This document shows, piece after piece, positions 10,545 to 20,950 of a DNA stretch of 31,640 nt (the first letter of the stretch is position 1; every line of letters starts with the position of its first letter). The notes under the pieces were generated by a model. The model was not told the DNA's origin and ran no database searches. It worked only from the letters and a program-made list of their open reading frames with translations. Location: the NCBI GenBank assembly GCA_015680685.1, contig MNCI01022264.1:42154-73793 (forward strand), written 5' to 3'. A program made the position numbers and the translations under genes. This stretch comes from Gnetum montanum. Lineage: Eukaryota > Streptophyta > Gnetopsida > Gnetales > Gnetaceae.

Positions 10545-10558
10545 ATATACCCCCCTTA
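10545..10558 (-). other. Polypurine tract of element E
   Basis: The minus strand reads TAAGGGGGGTATAT immediately before the LTR start TGTAATGTC. This is the second-strand priming position of a minus-oriented element. The corresponding place inside the right LTR is not purine-rich on either strand. Confidence 0.65.
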
Positions 10559-11009
10559 GTTTTTGTTTGCCCTCAAATGAGTCCACTTTCTCTATTTTTT
10601 ATAGTTCCAAGGATCTTTTTATGATTCTATGTTCCACTAATTTGATTTCTTTTTTAAACTATAAGTTGTTTCTTGCTTATTTCTACAAACAAGGTATATG
10701 TGAGAAGGATATATGGGAATTTAAATATTACTTTATTAATACTTACCCCATTTTCTAATATAATGACAAGAGTTGAATTAAAGATCTACCAGCCACAAAT
10801 CACGAGTCCTAACCAAGTTCACACAAAGTTCAACTCATATATGGTTATCCAAGTGAAGGTAGGGTAAATCCTTATTTCCAACTTGCATTAACCTAGGTAT
10901 CTTATTTATCTAGTTAAAATATAGATTAAATAATAAATAAAATTATAATATTCTAAAATAAATGTAATATTAAGATACACTTTGATCTTGATCAACCTTA
11001 GGAATTAAT
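10559..11009. other. Interior of element E without a recognised gene
   Basis: AT-rich 3' untranslated-like sequence between the polypurine tract and the nuclease pseudogene. The short plus-strand frames here (to 10867) show no family motif. Confidence 0.4.
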
Positions 11010-12095
11010 GAAAATAATTGTGGTTCTACCATAAGTGATATATGATTGAATGGTCTTGTTTGAGATGGCAAGGCTTGATCTTGATTTTTCTCAATTTCTT
11101 CTTTGAAAATTAACTCTAGTAAGTTGGTAAATTGGATGAATCAAATATCATACCAAATATAATCCAAGGTCTTAATGAAGAATGATGTTAACCCATCCTC
11201 ATTAATCATGATATAGTAATTATTAAACTATGGTTCTTGATGAGTACTATCCATCAATAGCATTTGTTCCTAAATTCTAAAATTTGATTTATTTGTTGAA
11301 CATTCGAAGTAAGGAAAATATGCACTAGCTAATGAAATTGTATGTTGAATTGATGGAAACATCTTCTTCAAATTGAGTTCAGCTTCCAAGGATTATTTTA
11401 CACATCCATATTTTAAGAATTGATAAACACTATTTTAACTTTCCTATTGAAGTCTCCATAAAGGAAAAATACAATTGGATCAGTATATCATAGAACTAAC
11501 TTATTCTTCAAATTTTTCTTTATTTTCTTAATCAAGTATGCTCCTTGACATAGTTTGACATCTAAACATATTAATTTGGGATTTAAATGTGTGTTATCCA
11601 TGCATACACATCTTTCTAATAATTCAATTTTTAGTGTCACTACCAAAGCTATGTGGTTTCTTCAAAATCTTGACTATTCTTTCTTTTTCATCGTTTGAAG
11701 TTGTAAAATTTCAAAAATTATATATCCTAAACTTCATTTAAATCTGTGTACTAATTCAAACTTGGCTTCTTTATAAAAGATCATGCAAGTATTCATGTTG
11801 TGATTTCTACAATAAGATAATTTGTATGGCTCAAAACAAGAACTTTCACAAGAACCTTTTTGCTTATAAATGCCTTTGTATCTTATCTTTTCCAAGTCTG
11901 GTTGAAATTGGCATAGGAATTTCCATGGAAAGACTTCTTGTAAGCACAAGACATCAACATCCAAATTTTGTGACTTTGCTAAGATACATGGGTATCAATT
12001 CTCATGCCAATCCAAGGCCCATGGTGGACATAGTAGATGTTGCTTCTCATTGGCTAGGAATCTTGTAGCAACAATATATATTGCTAGTTATATTC
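11010..12095 (-). pseudogene. CCR4/Angel/Nocturnin-type EEP nuclease pseudogene carried by element E
   Basis: EEP-fold proteins of the CCR4 group are Mg-dependent 3'-5' RNases, many shortening mRNA poly(A) tails. Minus-strand remnants follow the family order without large gaps: LANEKQHLLCPPWALDW (about 12060-12010), LDVDVLCLQEV carrying the metal-binding Glu (11964-11930), LEKIRYKGIYKQK, then FYKEAKFELVHRF (ending 11734), NHIALVV, NTHL...DVKLCQGAYL, GDFN (about 11450), TLDYIWYD, and ALPSQTRPFNHISLMVE (about 11080-11030). The terminal SDH-type catalytic motif reads FNH. Several stops and at least one frame change make it non-functional. The near-full domain lies in about 1.1 kb with no obvious introns, suggesting a processed copy. 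It shares the strand of element E. A LINE endonuclease is the main alternative, but the CPPWAL, YKGIYK and TLDYIW motifs favour CCR4-type. Confidence 0.75.
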
Positions 12096-12875
12096 TCATT
12101 CTTGGATTATCTTCTAGGCCATTACTCTTTATGGGTATCATACATCTTGTCGGAATGAGATTATGATTCTCCATGTCATTCTAATATATGATTTGATTAA
12201 ATGACAATTGATATACATCTTCTTGACCATTCTGGTTCACCAACTAATTCATCANCTAAGTTATAATCTTTTTAAGATTCAATTTATGATATCACTAAAT
12301 TATCAGGTATTTGAATGATAAATTTGACCGTACCATTGAGTTCAAAAGGGTGAAAAATGTTAGAAATAACAACACATATGTTAGAAATCAACATTGTATG
12401 TCTAAGTTATGATAAAATTAAGATTTTGAAGGTCTTGAGGTGCCATTTTGAGCAAGTAAAAACTAATTTTCATAATTTCATGGCATAGATTGGACTTCAC
12501 CATTACATCCAAAAGGTTGAAATTTCTTGGGAATGACTCTTCATTCATTGAAAAAGGATTTTAAAATCAAAAGTTATGGCTTCTGAGGTCAAGAACCTTT
12601 GGCACAAAAAATAAGACTTCATGGAGGTCACCCATTACAACACTACTCCATAATGAGAATGTCTAATTACAAAATTTTTATCTCCCTTGCTGTTAGCACA
12701 TCAATTTTAGTCAATTATGAAAATTTTCTACATTCTAATATTTAAGCTTTTTCCACCTAAACATCAATTTAACATATTCCATTATTTGAAGGTTTCAATA
12801 TTTTTCATCAATTGTCAAAAAATTTTCCATCACTTAATGGTAAATTTTTGGTCATCTAAATTGTTGAAGGAGGTA
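12096..12875. other. Interior of element E, unassigned
   Basis: AT-rich with one ambiguous base at 12255. The part next to the pseudogene (12096-12350) may hold its decayed N-terminal part, but no motif is convincing. No other gene seen. Confidence 0.35.
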
Positions 12876-13222
12876 GCATTTTTTGACACCAATGATGCCT
12901 ATGGATGCTTCTGAAGCCAACAATTTTTGTCATGAATAGTGTTCATGGATGCTAATGAAGCTAGAAATCTTCAACATTACCAATGTTCGTGGGCACCAAT
13001 GAAGCTAGTGATTTTTAGTGTTGACTATATCTACAAGCATTGAGAAGGTCAACAATTTTTAGTGCTATTGGTGTTCATGGGTGCCGATGAAGTTAGTAAT
13101 TTTTACCATCGATGTTAATCGTGGGTGCTAGTAAAGATAGTGATTTTTGATGCCGATGATGTCTATGGGCATCAAGGAAGGTAGTGATTGTCAATGCTGA
13201 TGATGTTCATGGGCACCATGTA
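12876..13222. repeat. Degenerate 44-45 bp tandem repeat
   Basis: About seven and a half units with a theme like GATGTTCATGGGCACCAATGAAGCTAGTGATTTTTAG. Unit starts fall near 12876, 12925, 12969, 13014, 13058, 13101, 13145 and 13189. The spacing is regular but units differ at many positions. It lies inside element E; no long ORF spans it. Confidence 0.65.
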
Positions 13223-13970
13223 TGGTAAAAAATTACTATGTATTTTTTGACTATAGTAGTGGCAATGATGATGGAGGCAATGGTAGTAGTGTGACAGAAA
13301 AAAATATGGCTTGTACAAAACATGGTAAAAAGCATGACAAAAAACACAATGACTTCTGTAAGTGAGGGTTTGTAGATAATGGTGAGGGCGACATGACTAC
13401 TAAGGATGATGCAGCTGCTTACGATGACATAATGGCTAAGGTCAACGTAGTGGATTGTAAGTAAGGAAGTAATGGAGGCAAGGCAAATGATGCACAATAG
13501 TGGTGATGAAGGATGTGCAATTGCAGTGCTAAAGCAAAGTAGTGATGGGGGTGGAGCGAAGTAGTAGCATGCATGTTGGGATTAGTAGTAGTGGTAGAAA
13601 GTCCTTGCTATGTCATGCAATGGTTTGTCCTGCCATAATGGATGGTCATAATACCTCAAGTTACAAGGCCCCATTGTACTACAATCCCTTTATGGTTACA
13701 AAGCTTATGTGGTCTAGGCGATCTTGGTAATCCTTGTCAGGCGGTTCATGGTGAAAGAAAACAAAAGATGAGGGTTTCTATTTGTTAGACATAGTGGTAG
13801 GGATAGAAAGCGAGGGTTCATGCATTAGCCCTATGACCATGAACAGGGCAAAATGGGGCTACACTATCCTATAATAAGGCAACATAACCTTATGCAGGGC
13901 TACGTGCCATTACAGGATGTTACGAACCTTATAGCCAGCCATAGCCCTCATGGGCTCATGTAGCTCTTGA
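13223..13970. other. GC-richer island inside element E
   Basis: Noticeably richer in G than its surroundings on the plus strand, with GATGATGG/GGTAGTAGTG words at 13255-13560 and repeated GGGCTA/ATAGCC words at 13800-13970. The minus frame at 13207-13497 encodes a hydrophobic, Ile-rich low-complexity chain and is probably not a gene. No family recognised. Confidence 0.35.
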
Positions 13971-15046
13971 ATTTTTTTTAATTTTTTAATTTTTATTTTA
14001 ATTTCTATTTATATATATTATATATGCACATATATATTATTTGGGGTTGGGGTTTGAACCTAAAACCTTTCAATTTTTTTCTTTATTTTTAAACTTATTA
14101 TTATTATTTTATTTAGACATGCATAACAAAAAACTTTAAACATTGATATCTCTCAAATCGTAATTATCATTGAGATGAAATTTGTATCATTGGAATCATC
14201 TTGAGAAGTACTTTGCCTTGAACATGATTTTAATTTCCAAAAACCAAGTTGGGTTTTCAAGATTTTGAAGGATCTAAACTAGCTTATTCTACCAAAAAAA
14301 TATTACTAAGTTAATGTATGGGTGACATTATCACTTATAAATGATTCAAAGTTTCCTATAGATGATATATTAATATTTGAATATGGAGATAATACTTTGA
14401 CCTTATAAATTGATAAGTATAATGTAAGCCTATCCTCTTGCATCAAACTTAGATTCTAGGTACTAGGAAGAAGCAAGATATGTCAACATTACCAAGAAGT
14501 ATTGGTTTTCCTATGGGTTCCATGATGATAACCTTTATTAATTGGGTGAGGATGAATCAATGTTATTACTAGGTTGACCTCCTTATACTTACTAGTATTT
14601 TTACAATTGTTAAGTAGGAATACCAAGTTATAGGGGCTAGGTATTTTAGAGATAATAATTTTTAGACAAGACCAAATCAACTCAAGTCATGGTTACTAAT
14701 ATTCTAGAAGGAACTTAACGATGACTTGAATCAATTACATTCTAATAATAATATAATATGGATAAGAGTTACCTAGATAATTTTTTTACCAATTTTTCTT
14801 GTAGTTGATGTACCTTGGTGAGGTATAGTCAAATCTCTTGATTGCTGATATTCTTGAATGAATCTTGATTGGTGGTTTTCATGTTGAACATCATACACTT
14901 CATGGTTCTTTTGTAGATGTATAAATCATCTCAAATATATCACACATTTGGTGGTGGTTCATGGCTCTCCTTGGATCTTGTCTCTATGGTTAATCATTAG
15001 GCTTTAGTTAGTCCATAGCTTTGATTGGCCCTTAAATCATGGTTTT
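13971..15046. other. Interior of element E next to the primer site, unassigned
   Basis: It begins with an A/T-only run and TATATA repeats (13971-14040). Then comes leader-like sequence and a 63-codon minus frame (14489-14680) without motif. By position this is where gag would be expected in an autonomous minus-strand element, yet no gag motif is visible. Confidence 0.4.
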
Positions 15047-15059
15047 CTCTAATATTAAA
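15047..15059 (-). other. Degraded primer-binding site of element E
   Basis: The minus strand reads TTTAATATTAGAG directly after the LTR end. Compared with the initiator-Met type TTTGGTATCAGAG it differs by two G-to-A and one C-to-T, all transitions. Confidence 0.55.
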
Positions 15060-15634
15060 TGTGACATCCCATTCCTAGATGTCATGGAAAATGTCAATTA
15101 TATGCTATATTAGACATTAGGGATAAGATGATAATGTAGCAAATGTCAAATATATGTAACATTGAACATTAAGCATAAAGAAAATAGCAAGGAAAATGCA
15201 CAAGGGAAAAAAAGAGAAGAATGCCTTATTAATGTAGAATAGTGTATTTGGATCATGCTTTGAGAATGTTCCACAGATTTTTCTTCCTTCAGCATCTATC
15301 CCTTAGAGGCAATCCAGCACTACCATCATGGTTAGGCCTACAATTGGCCAAAAGGGATGACTAGTCCTCTTCTTGTCCTACTTCAGCTGATCCCATTACT
15401 CTCCTTCACTGACTCTACAAATCCATTCTAGCATGACCTCTATGCTTGGGTATAAATGCCTTAGGTAAAATCATCAAAGGTCACGTCAAGAGACACATCC
15501 ATTGTTACAATGCATCCTTTTGAGTCTCAATTATAACTCCCCTTTTGGATCTTTTTATCATAATAATAACACTTGTTATGAAGAGGCTCCATCTTTGTTA
15601 TGCCATAGTGCCATTTGGGAATGGGAAGATTACA
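15060..15634 (-). repeat. 5' LTR of element E
   Basis: 575 bp, TGTGACATCCC...GGAAGATTACA in plus-strand terms, direct repeat of 9990-10544. It is about 20 bp longer than its mate, partly through a TCATAATAATAA-type insertion near 15560. Confidence 0.85.
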
Positions 15635-15639
15635 TACCT
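15635..15639. repeat. Target-site duplication, right copy (TACCT)
   Basis: TACCT immediately follows the right LTR end and matches 9985-9989. The reading frame of the interrupted gag resumes here. Confidence 0.75.
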
Positions 15640-17205
15640 CCTTATAAATTCAATCGGTTATTTGATTTCACTCATTTATGTTCTCAAAGTCCTTTCATTA
15701 CCAAATTTTACTAAGTATAACAAATAATTTAATTTCATGAACCATGTAATTACTTCTACAATAAATTCAAGTTGCTTTCCAATTATTCCCACATTATCCT
15801 TAGAAGATTTTCCAACTTGTTTACTTGTAAACCTCTTGAATGGTATAGATCACTCCTCCATATATCTATCATATCATTGAGGTAAATTTTCACTACCTTT
15901 ATGGAGATGTTCAAGCACAATATTACTATGGATGGTACTTTGCAAAAGCTCATATCAATCAAATAGGCTCCTAATAAATCTATCTCTAGATTCATCTATA
16001 GTTGGAAATCAGTGACCATGAAGCTTACAGATAAATTACCTAATGAACAAGTGCTAAACATTTTTGAAAAATTTATCAATTACTATATTAGAGGGAATCT
16101 AATCTATCCTAGACCACTTAGCCTCCATGATCCAATCACCTCTACTAAATACATTAAGGAGATGACCATTTAGCACAATGATCCAAAGCGAATCAATTTT
16201 AAAAATAAAGAAAATAAGTAGTAGATAAGGAAAAGTTTACAAAAACACTAGTTAAACAATGACTTTGGTAAATCAAACTATATTAGGTTCACCATGAAGT
16301 GGTGAAGGAAAGGATGCAAGTAAAAACATGAGCCCTAATTTCAAACCAAACAGTGATGGATAAAACATGTTTAATACTAGTAGATAATTAATAAGACCAT
16401 AGAAAGACCATTCCAAGTACCATAAATTCCTAATGATGTATATGCAACTATATTTCATGTTATTGAAGGATGGACACATAATACCTAAGAAGATTTTAGA
16501 ACAAATGAGGATCCAATTCAAGAGGCTTCAAACCTTGGCTATTGATCCTTCCTAATATGTTGAAGGAGAGGCACCAATACCTATGTGGTATAATCCCAAT
16601 AAGTTTTTCTATTATAATAAGGTACCATGCCATGATAATGAGGATTGTGACATCCTTAAAGATGATGATTATACATTGGTAGAAAAAGAAGCAATTTTGT
16701 TCAACACTCTTTTCCAACCTAGTAACTAAAACATGAAAATTTATCAAGATCCTTTAAATTCTCATACAATGAGAATTTTAGCCTTCTACTTAGAACCCAA
16801 AGAAAATCACCCACAAGATTCCTTTGTTATCCAAATAGATTCCTGTTATTACCAATCTCCCTTATCCTCTCATTTTATCTTGTCAAGTCTAAAAATCCTT
16901 TTTCAATCAATCTCCCTTAGAGTGATGCCAATGCCCATTCTTCTAAAATTGCATGAAGGATTCCATTAGTCATTGACATGACTCCTTACTATGATGAAGC
17001 TCTTATGCCATCTCAACATACTTTCTCTTATCCTTTCTCTTTCCCAAGGCACAACACTTTGACACCTACACATCCTATTCTTTATCCTCCTATCTTATCC
17101 TATGTTATGCATTTACCATTCCATACTTTCCCTCTACCCAATTCACAAAAACCTCACTTTCTTCTTATGCCTACTTTACCTGTTAGAATCCTCATAAGGG
17201 ATTAA
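15640..17205 (+). pseudogene. gag: gag of Tat-like copy D (part after the insertion)
   Basis: Pieces in order: SLPNFTKYN (about 15690-15720), matching the capsid-start motif of copy A; MFKHNITMDGTLQKLIS with RFIYSWKSVTMKL and LPNEQVLNIFEKFINYY (about 15908-16080), a typical plant Gag core; KDGHIIPKKIL; PMWYNPNKFFYYNK followed by CHDNEDCDILKDD (about 16580-16660), the position of the finger in copy A with its first Cys and His gone; and KIYQDPLNSHTMRI (about 16738-16780), matching the YKDPLN segment of copy A. Then a Pro/Phe/Ser-rich tail to the stop at 17203. Frames change several times and stops are frequent. Confidence 0.7.
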
Positions 17206-17559
17206 AAGGAGGTAGCAACTAATGATAAGGAAAAGAGAGAAAACTAGCTAGTAAGCCAAACAAAAAGAATGTTTCATTTAAAGATGCATTAAATGGAAGT
17301 CCTTTTTCTTTCATTATTATCTCAACTTTAGCAATCACATCTAATGTTGTCTCCCCTACACTAGATTCCATAAATTCAACCTCTAGACATAATATTATGT
17401 ACTAAATTATCACTATCATAAAGTCATCAGAAAAAAATATTTTCCTCTTTTATCTTGTTTCCACTTCAAAGTAACATCATTTAACATTAAATAATGTGCT
17501 AAATTCCATCATGGTTCCTTTGAACATTTAGCCTCATGTTCATGCGATCTCATCAATGC
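17206..17559. other. Decayed gag-protease linker of copy D
   Basis: AT-rich, with short frames only. In an intact copy this would be the pre-protease segment; only fragments such as NDKEKREN can be read. Confidence 0.35.
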
Positions 17560-18000
17560 TCAATCCTCCATGTTATGAAGCTAAATATTTGATCGTTAAA
17601 GGGGTAAACATTAAAATACATCCTACGATGGGTGCTAGATTAGAGACAACATGTCTCTACCATTGGTGCACATGGATGATGGAGCCAAAATTGATATCAT
17701 TTCATGGGTAGTTATTGAGCATTCTAACCTTGCAAAATAGGTCACATACTTTAGCAACAACTCTCTAGTTTCATTTAGTCATACTAGAGTAGAAATCCTA
17801 GGAATAATAAAATTTCCTTTTTCTATAGGAAATATCATCACATCTAAGGTTGTATTTTTTGTAATTAGAGATTCATTTAGAATTAATTTTATTCTAGGAT
17901 GACCTTGGTTAGCATACCATCATGTTGTTTCATCATGCTTGCATCAAGAAATATACTTCTCTTGTAAGGATAGATAAATTGTCTTGTGTGTTGATCTCAA
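17560..18000 (+). pseudogene. pro: Aspartic protease of copy D
   Basis: Retropepsin that would cut the Gag-Pol polyprotein. VHMDDGAKIDIISWVVIEH (about 17669-17725) occupies the place of the catalytic D-[ST/N]-G motif; copy G has VHVDNGIVTNMIS there. VEILGIIKFPFSIGNI and RINFILG-stop-PWLAYHHVV then SCLHQEIYF (about 17880-17955) mirror the ILGRSWLAKLRVV and IHQEIHL segments in copy G. The flap glycine region is uncertain, and the stop inside the ILG-x-PWL motif kills it. Confidence 0.7.
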
Positions 18001-19344
18001 AATCCCAGCTATGTCACAATTAGATGTATTGGAAGAGACTAGGTTCCCACTAGGTGTGATGTTAGAAAATCCATCACTAAGGCATCATAGTCTTAAATAT
18101 TTTCTCTCATTCCATTGTTTTATCCTTTATCTTTTATGTTTGTGTACATTTCTTAGTATGAAATTATTTTTAGCTTCTTTACTTTAGTTTAATTATTATA
18201 GATATTAATTTTTAATCATGTCTACTTGTTTAGCATAGTCTTGATTATCATTTTTATATTATTTACTCATCTTTGTATACCATTTTATCACATTTTCATT
18301 TAGTTTTTTCTTTACTTTTTCCTAAAAAAAAAGTTAAAAACATAGGAAATTAAAAAAATCAAGATAAAAAACCTTTAAAATCTCATAAACATAGAAAACC
18401 ATAAAAATCTAAATATATGAAGTACAAAATCCATAGAAAATATTTTCTTGTACCATAGTTTTCAATTCCCATGCAAATATTCATGCAAGTTCATTTCAAC
18501 ATAGATCTATCACATTTAGTAGAGACATAGAGACTAAAGGAGTGGTTCACACATAGAAACTTTTTGGGTTTTGGTTTTACATTGAAAACTTGGAAAATTT
18601 TTCAAGCTCCTCTACCTTTATTTCATGCCACAGGAAATCCTCTAACTTTCTTAGCCCTCAAAAAATCTTTTCCTTATCCTACCATGAAAATTTTCAACCT
18701 TTTCTAATCCTTTATAAACTTGGAAACTTTTTCCATGATCTCCTTCTTTCATTACATAAATTTATTATTCCTCTTTCCCTTACAACTTATAAAATTTTCT
18801 AACTCTTCTATCTTTCCCAAACTTTGAAAATTTTCTATCCCTCTCTCCATACTTAGAAAAACCTTTCATCCTACCCCATAACTTAGAATCTTCTTCCTAT
18901 CTGTCCATTGCAAATTTTTTAATTTTAATTTGTTTTCAACTCTTCTTTTTTTTGTGCAGTCAAACTCAAAATTATTTCTAACAATTTTTCTCATTTTAAT
19001 TCATTTTCATGTAACTATTTCTTTCTTTGTCATGCTTTATAGGCCATGGAGTCTAACTTACTCCATCTTTTGCATGAACTACTTGGCTTGTATCGGTCAC
19101 ATGGTCAAATCTCTTAGCCTCTCAATGAGGATTTAATTAATTTTTCATTTCATGACCCCTTAGATTATATCATTTCAATCATTAATATCACTAAGGAATA
19201 CTTACTCCCTCAAAATAACCTTCACTTCTTGGATTGCCAACCCATTTTGACTAATCATCCATTACTAGAGCTCACTATAACAAATCANAAAAGATGAGAT
19301 TTTCAAACTCTAAAATGTTGGATTTATGTGTTCCAAAAATTACA
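18001..19344. other. Long decayed protease-RT spacer of copy D
   Basis: Low-complexity T-rich DNA. About 18573-18900 repeats words like AAACTTGGAAAATTTT and TTGAAAATTTTC every 30-60 bp, alternating with C/T-rich runs, as a worn tandem repeat. Around 19050-19270 an open-looking segment reads HELLGLYRSHGQIS and LHFLDCQPILTNHPLLEL; I cannot assign it. One ambiguous base at 19288. Confidence 0.4.
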
Positions 19345-20300
19345 TTGATTGGATATCCAACATGGTGATTCCTAGAAAAATGAAGATATTAGTATATGCA
19401 TTGATTTTCATGACCTTAACAAAGTGACATTGAAAGATGATTTTTTGCTATCCAACATTGATCAACTCATAAACAAAATGGTAGGTCAACCTTTACTTAG
19501 TTTCATGGATGGTTTCTTAGGCTACAAAAAAATTTAAATAAATCTTGAGCATCAATGCTTTGCAAATTTCATGACTGCATGGGTAATCTTTTATTACACG
19601 AAGATGTCTTTTAGGCTTAAGAATGTTACAAAAACATACCAATGGGTCATGACATTCATCTTTAATGACATGATGTTTAAAATCATCAATGATTAGGTGG
19701 ATGATCTAACAATAAAATCTATCATTGCAACCGATCATTCTACCAATTCAGACTAAATGTTTTCTCATTACAACAAGTATAACCTCTACTTAAACCCCCA
19801 AGAAGTACATTTTTGGCATGAAAATAGGTAGGATGTTAGGATTTCTAGTTTTAGCTAATGACATAGTAGTAGATCCTAACAAAGTAAAAGAAATCATAAA
19901 CCTCCCACCACCTAAGAGTCTTAAGGACATGCATATTCTATAAGAAAGACTTCAATCCATCCACCATTTCACATGTAACCTAACTAATCAATTTTATCAC
20001 CTTTCTCACCTTCTCAAGAAATATATAACCTTCAACTATAACTCAGAGTGTTAAGATACTTTTAACATAATCAAGCATGCCATTACAAACCTTCCCACCC
20101 ACCATTCTCCTTAATTTGATATTTCTTTATATCACTATCTTTGTAAGTCTAATTACTCTATCATAGTCATGATTTATCAATGATGTGAAGATGATGTTGA
20201 TCTCCCTATCTATTGCATCTCTTATCCCTTCTCTAATTATGAAACATATTGCATGGACACAAAAAAATATTTCTTAGGTTATGTCCATGGAGACATTACC
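19345..20300 (+). pseudogene. pol (RT-RH): Reverse transcriptase-RNase H of copy D
   Basis: RT copies element RNA to DNA; RNase H removes the RNA. Motifs in order: NMVIPRKMKIL; IDFHDLNKVTLKDDF then LSNIDQL (RT motif A region); LLSFMDGFLGYKK; MSFRLKNVTKTYQW (motif B region); a stop directly before VDDLTIKS, so the Tyr of Y-V-D-D is lost; NLYLNPQEVHF; DPNKVKEIINLPPPKSLKDM; HLLKKYITFNY, the usual RT-RNase H connection; then traces of the first RNase H to about 20300. At least two frameshifts and several stops. Confidence 0.85.
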
Positions 20301-20569
20301 TACTAGGGGTAAAGATTCACATCATTTGATAAGATAATATTTTAGGATCTGTTATCATTAATCCATATGATAGCAACCACATGGAAAAGTAGAAGACTCT
20401 CCTAACTTATTTTAGCTTTTCCTACCTTGTCCAATACTTTATTAAGAGATAAGTCATAATCAATCTAGTTACTTTGGCCCCACTTTCTAAACCAAATGTT
20501 ATAAACATCCAACCTCCCTTCAAGTAACCAAGTATGAACGAAAAAATTCCCTCCTTCAACTCTGATATT

Positions 20570-20950
20570 GAAACATGAGGATTTCAATTTACACTTGTAT
20601 TTTGATGGTGTGCAAATAACCCAAGGTCCAAGCATAGCTTGTATTCTAAATTATCAAGGTATGGATATAATTTATCAAAATTATAAATTTAATTTTCCAT
20701 GTACTAACAATGTGATAGAATACAAAGATCTCAATTGAGGTATGCTTTTAGATCTTCAACTTGGAACCAAAACACTTTCTATGTGAGGTGATTTCCAATT
20801 GGTCATACACTAGGTAAATAACAAATACAATGACAAAGATGAACATCATCAACCTTACCTAGACTTAGTAAAAATTTTTATTTCTTTGCTTTAGTAATTC
20901 TTACTCAAGCACATCCACTACTCAGAAAACATGATTGTTGAGGCACTAGT
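20570..20950 (+). pseudogene. pol (aRNH): Second RNase H of copy D
   Basis: A separate RNase H-like stretch after the RT-RNase H: LYFDGVQITQGPSIACIL (first catalytic Asp in YFDG), NFPCTNNVIEYKDLN (catalytic Glu in N-x-x-E-Y), GDFQLVIHXVNNKYN (catalytic Asp in GDFQL), and HYSENMIVEAL (final motif weakened). An additional RNase H of this type between RT-RNase H and integrase is known from Tat-lineage plant elements and supports the lineage call. Contains stops. Confidence 0.7.

Larger units (their letters stand above)
9990..15634 (-). mobile_element. Complete-boundary LTR retrotransposon E, apparently non-autonomous
   Basis: Two direct LTRs (9990-10544 and 15060-15634) flank a 4.5-kb interior and are bordered by a 5-bp TACCT duplication. 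Orientation is minus: a G-rich polypurine tract sits just inside the left LTR, and a degraded initiator-Met-type primer site sits just inside the right one. The interior shows no gag, protease, RT or integrase on either strand. It carries an EEP-nuclease pseudogene on the element sense strand, a 44-bp tandem repeat and a GC-richer island. It sits in the gag of copy D, so it is younger than D. The LTRs differ by about 7 of the first 60 aligned bases, with more differences further on, so the insertion is old. Confidence 0.8.

Noticed and set aside
11010-12095. EEP fragment as a LINE endonuclease
   Set aside because: No LINE RT motifs lie nearby, and the CPPWAL, YKGIYK, FELVHRF and TLDYIW motifs fit CCR4-group proteins better.
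12255-12255. Single ambiguous bases at 12255 and 19288
   Set aside because: Isolated N calls; sequencing uncertainty, not a biological feature.
13207-13497. Minus-strand 96-codon hydrophobic frame resembling a membrane protein
   Set aside because: It is the complement of a GATGATGG/GTAGTAGTG low-complexity run, so the Ile/Ser/Thr/Val-rich chain follows from composition. No start context or homology seen.
14045-14070. GGGGTTTGAACC-like word resembling a tRNA T-arm or SINE B box
   Set aside because: No matching A box, acceptor or anticodon stem could be found on either strand, and no SINE tail is visible.
15635-15645. TACCTCCTTA outside the right LTR of E as a second polypurine tract
   Set aside because: TACCT is the target duplication and the gag frame of copy D continues through it, so it is flanking DNA.
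16273-16747. Minus-strand frames of 82-83 codons in copy D gag
   Set aside because: They overlap the plus-strand gag remnant, which matches copy A motif by motif.
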